From positions 3,410,001 through 3,474,000 of the forward strand of contig NZ_CP014546.1 of the NCBI RefSeq assembly GCF_001579805.1: a DNA stretch of 64,000 nucleotides. The letters run 5' to 3'. Numbering within the stretch: position 1 is the stretch's first letter; each line of letters begins with the position of its first letter. Shown here piece after piece: positions 62,329-64,000 of the stretch. The translations under genes were made by a program, and so were the position numbers. Under the pieces are notes generated by a model. The model had not been told where the DNA came from. It did not search any database and was given only the letters and a program-made list of their open reading frames with translations. Source of the DNA: Pseudomonas azotoformans. Its GTDB lineage: Bacteria > Pseudomonadota > Gammaproteobacteria > Pseudomonadales > Pseudomonadaceae.

Positions 62329-63618
62329 TTACTTGCGATCTTCCAGCTTGGTGATGTCACGCGACTCGTAGCCGGTGTACAGCTGGCGCGGGCGGCCAAT
62401 CTTGTACGGGCTGGAGAGCATTTCTTTCCAGTGGGAGATCCAGCCCACGGTCCGCGCCAGGGCGAAGATCACGGTGAACATGCTGGTTGGAATGCCGATC
62501 GCCTTGAGGATGATCCCCGAGTAGAAGTCGACGTTCGGGTACAGCGAGCGTTCGATGAAATACGGGTCGGTCAGGGCGATCTCTTCCAGGCGCATGGCCA
62601 GTTCGAGTTGCGGATCGTTCTTGATGCCCAGTTCCTTCAACACTTCGTCGCAGGTCTTTTTCATCACGGTGGCGCGCGGGTCGCGGTTCTTGTAGACCCG
62701 GTGACCGAAGCCCATCAACTTGAACGGATCGTTCTTGTCCTTGGCCTTGGCGATGAACTTGTCGATGTTGGACACATCGCCGATTTCATCGAGCATGGTC
62801 AATACGGCTTCGTTCGCACCGCCGTGGGCAGGGCCCCACAGTGCGGCGATACCGGCGGCGATACAGGCGAACGGGTTGGCACCCGAAGAACCCGCCAGGC
62901 GCACTGTAGAGGTCGATGCGTTCTGCTCGTGGTCGGCGTGGAGGATGAAGATCTTGTCCATCGCGGCAGCGAGCACCGGGCTGATCGGTTTGATCTCGCA
63001 CGGGGTGTTGAACATCATGTGCAGGAAGTTTTCCGCGTACGTCAGGTCGTTGCGCGGGTACATCATGGGCTGGCCCATGGAGTACTTGTAAACCATTGCG
63101 GCCAGGGTCGGCATCTTTGCAACCAGGCGGATCGCGGAAATTTCGCGATGCTGCGGGTTATTGATGTCGAGGGAGTCGTGATAGAAGGCCGACAGGGCGC
63201 CGACCACACCGCACATGACGGCCATCGGGTGGGCGTCGCGACGGAAGCCGTTGAAAAAGGTCTTCAGCTGCTCGTGAACCATGGTGTGGTTCTTCACGGT
63301 GCTGACGAACTGGGCTTTCTGCTCGGCTGTTGGCAATTCGCCATTTAGCAGCAGGTAGCAGGTTTCCAGATAGTCCGACTGTTCAGCAAGCTGCTCGATC
63401 GGGTAGCCGCGATGCAGCAAAATGCCATTATCACCGTCGATATAGGTGATCTTCGACTCGCAAGAGGCGGTCGACATGAAGCCTGGGTCGAATGTGAAAC
63501 GGCCCGTGGCCGTCAGGCCCCGTACGTCGATAACATCGGGACCAACGGTGCCGGTTAAAATGGGCAGCTCGACGGGGGCTGCGCCCTCGATGATCAACTG
63601 CGCTTTTTTGTCAGCCAT
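62329..63618 (-). CDS. gltA: citrate synthase, type II
   Basis: 429 residues, ATG 63618 preceded by AGGAGGCC. Signatures: [53 protein letters not shown] (catalytic His), [14 protein letters not shown] (second His) and the catalytic Asp region [11 protein letters not shown]. Condenses acetyl-CoA and oxaloacetate; Gram-negative hexameric type regulated by NADH. Divergent from sdhC. Confidence 0.97.
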   Translation of the reverse strand: MADKKAQLIIEGAAPVELPILTGTVGPDVIDVRGLTATGRFTFDPGFMSTASCESKITYIDGDNGILLHRGYPIEQLAEQSDYLETCYLLLNGELPTAEQKAQFVSTVKNHTMVHEQLKTFFNGFRRDAHPMAVMCGVVGALSAFYHDSLDINNPQHREISAIRLVAKMPTLAAMVYKYSMGQPMMYPRNDLTYAENFLHMMFNTPCEIKPISPVLAAAMDKIFILHADHEQNASTSTVRLAGSSGANPFACIAAGIAALWGPAHGGANEAVLTMLDEIGDVSNIDKFIAKAKDKNDPFKLMGFGHRVYKNRDPRATVMKKTCDEVLKELGIKNDPQLELAMRLEEIALTDPYFIERSLYPNVDFYSGIILKAIGIPTSMFTVIFALARTVGWISHWKEMLSSPYKIGRPRQLYTGYESRDITKLEDRK

Positions 63619-63675
63619 GTGGCCTCCTATTTATGCTTCAAATCATCAGACAGACCCCCACGCAGGGCCCGCACC

Positions 63676-63703
63676 ACTATATTGATATAAATCCAGATGT
63701 CAA
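63676..63703 (-). promoter_or_regulatory. sigma-70 promoter for gltA
   Basis: On the minus strand TTGACA (complement of 63698-63703), 16-base spacer, TATAGT (complement of 63676-63681), 58 bases upstream of the gltA start. Near-consensus. Confidence 0.7.
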
Positions 63704-63817
63704 TTTGCCTAAAGTCTTGCACCAGAAGGCTTTAACCGTACTTTTTCCTCGAAATTGACTGCCATTTACGCCTTTTATCCCGTCAGCGCAATCCGCTATT
63801 AGGGTGAGGTGAGCGCG

Positions 63818-63846
63818 TTGTCATTAGTAACCTAACTGTCTATACT
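63818..63846 (+). promoter_or_regulatory. sigma-70 promoter for the sdh operon
   Basis: TTGTCA (63818-63823), 17-base spacer, TATACT (63841-63846). It points toward sdhC with a leader of about 115 bases. The remaining gltA-sdhC gap (350 bases) shows no gene. Confidence 0.7.
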
Positions 63847-63968
63847 CGGCCACCGACCGCCAAGGGCTTTTGGGCTTGCTTTCATTGGGGGTCGCACTCC
63901 CTGGGTGGTGCTTACCTGACCAGTGCACTCCCCAACAACTTTGCCCTGATTGTTAGGGGCTCTTCAGT

Positions 63969-64000
63969 GTGAAAAAAAGCCGTGAATAGCCAACGACCTG
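63969..64000 (+). CDS. sdhC: succinate dehydrogenase cytochrome b subunit SdhC, first codons (partial)
   Basis: AGGGG (63955-63959) sits 9 bases before GTG 63969, but that frame hits TAG after six codons because of a run of seven A. With six A the frame would read MKKAVNSQRP, as in Pseudomonas SdhC. An in-frame GTG at 63982 gives MNSQRP directly but lacks a ribosome site. Identification rests on these few residues and the gltA-sdh gene order, so it is moderately uncertain. Confidence 0.6.

Overview
The window reads as a chromosomal segment of a Pseudomonas fluorescens-group bacterium. The evidence is high-GC coding bias, Pseudomonas-type gene orders (fliK/flhB-like genes beside the ccm cluster; pyk-ttuD-glxR-hyi-gcl-glcG-like-tetR; gltA divergent from sdh), and two families of Pseudomonas-type REP palindromes in the intergenic gaps. 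Almost all of it is housekeeping or metabolic DNA. The accessory pieces are one IS3-family insertion sequence (53093-54405), an orphan HicB beside a hicA remnant, an M10-type metalloprotease and a P-loop, zeta-toxin-like protein.

Layout. 1-7.3 kb: an EAL phosphodiesterase cut by the window edge, a DUF883/holin-type stress membrane operon, an ammonium transporter, a KefB-type antiporter, a small thioredoxin-fold protein, an SOS-box-controlled small gene, an RluA-type pseudouridine synthase and a lipoprotein. 7.3-9.8 kb: molybdenum cofactor genes (mobA divergent from moaB-moeA). 9.9-13.0 kb: the P-loop protein and a FlhB-C-domain/FliK-like pair. 13.2-20.6 kb: the complete cytochrome c maturation operon ccmABCDEFGHI plus a lipoprotein. 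20.7-25.0 kb: an MFS/LysR pair, a DUF6124 gene with a strongly structured leader, a histidine phosphatase and a lipoprotein. 25.1-35.7 kb: the carbon-phosphorus lyase operon phnCDEFGHIJKLMNP, with a Pho-box-like site upstream and a REP hairpin between phnD and phnE. 35.8-44.1 kb: LysR, orphan HicB, metalloprotease, MFS, sulfate-binding protein, potassium channel and urea transporter. 44.2-52.0 kb: glyoxylate-to-glycerate genes (gcl, hyi, glxR, ttuD) ending in pyruvate kinase, with a divergent GlcG-like gene and a RutR-like TetR regulator. 52.2-64 kb: DUF808 protein, IS3 element, mlaA and an alpha/beta hydrolase, a GH17 membrane enzyme, a glycine-betaine-type binding protein, the yjcH-actP acetate uptake pair, gltA and the first bases of sdhC.

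How the genes work together. The phn genes take up phosphonates and cleave them to phosphate under probable PhoB control. The gcl cluster converts two glyoxylate to tartronate semialdehyde, then glycerate, 2-phosphoglycerate and pyruvate, which fits purine/allantoin-derived glyoxylate use. The ccm operon delivers and attaches heme to periplasmic c-type cytochromes. actP and gltA feed acetate into the TCA cycle.

The most notable signal is that three conserved genes (ccmF, gcl, mlaA) each lose their normal reading frame through one extra C in a GGCC(C) context, and sdhC seems to carry one extra A. In ccmF the shift removes the stop codon and fuses CcmF to CcmG in frame. The shared sequence context suggests systematic base-calling error, though real mutation cannot be excluded from sequence alone.
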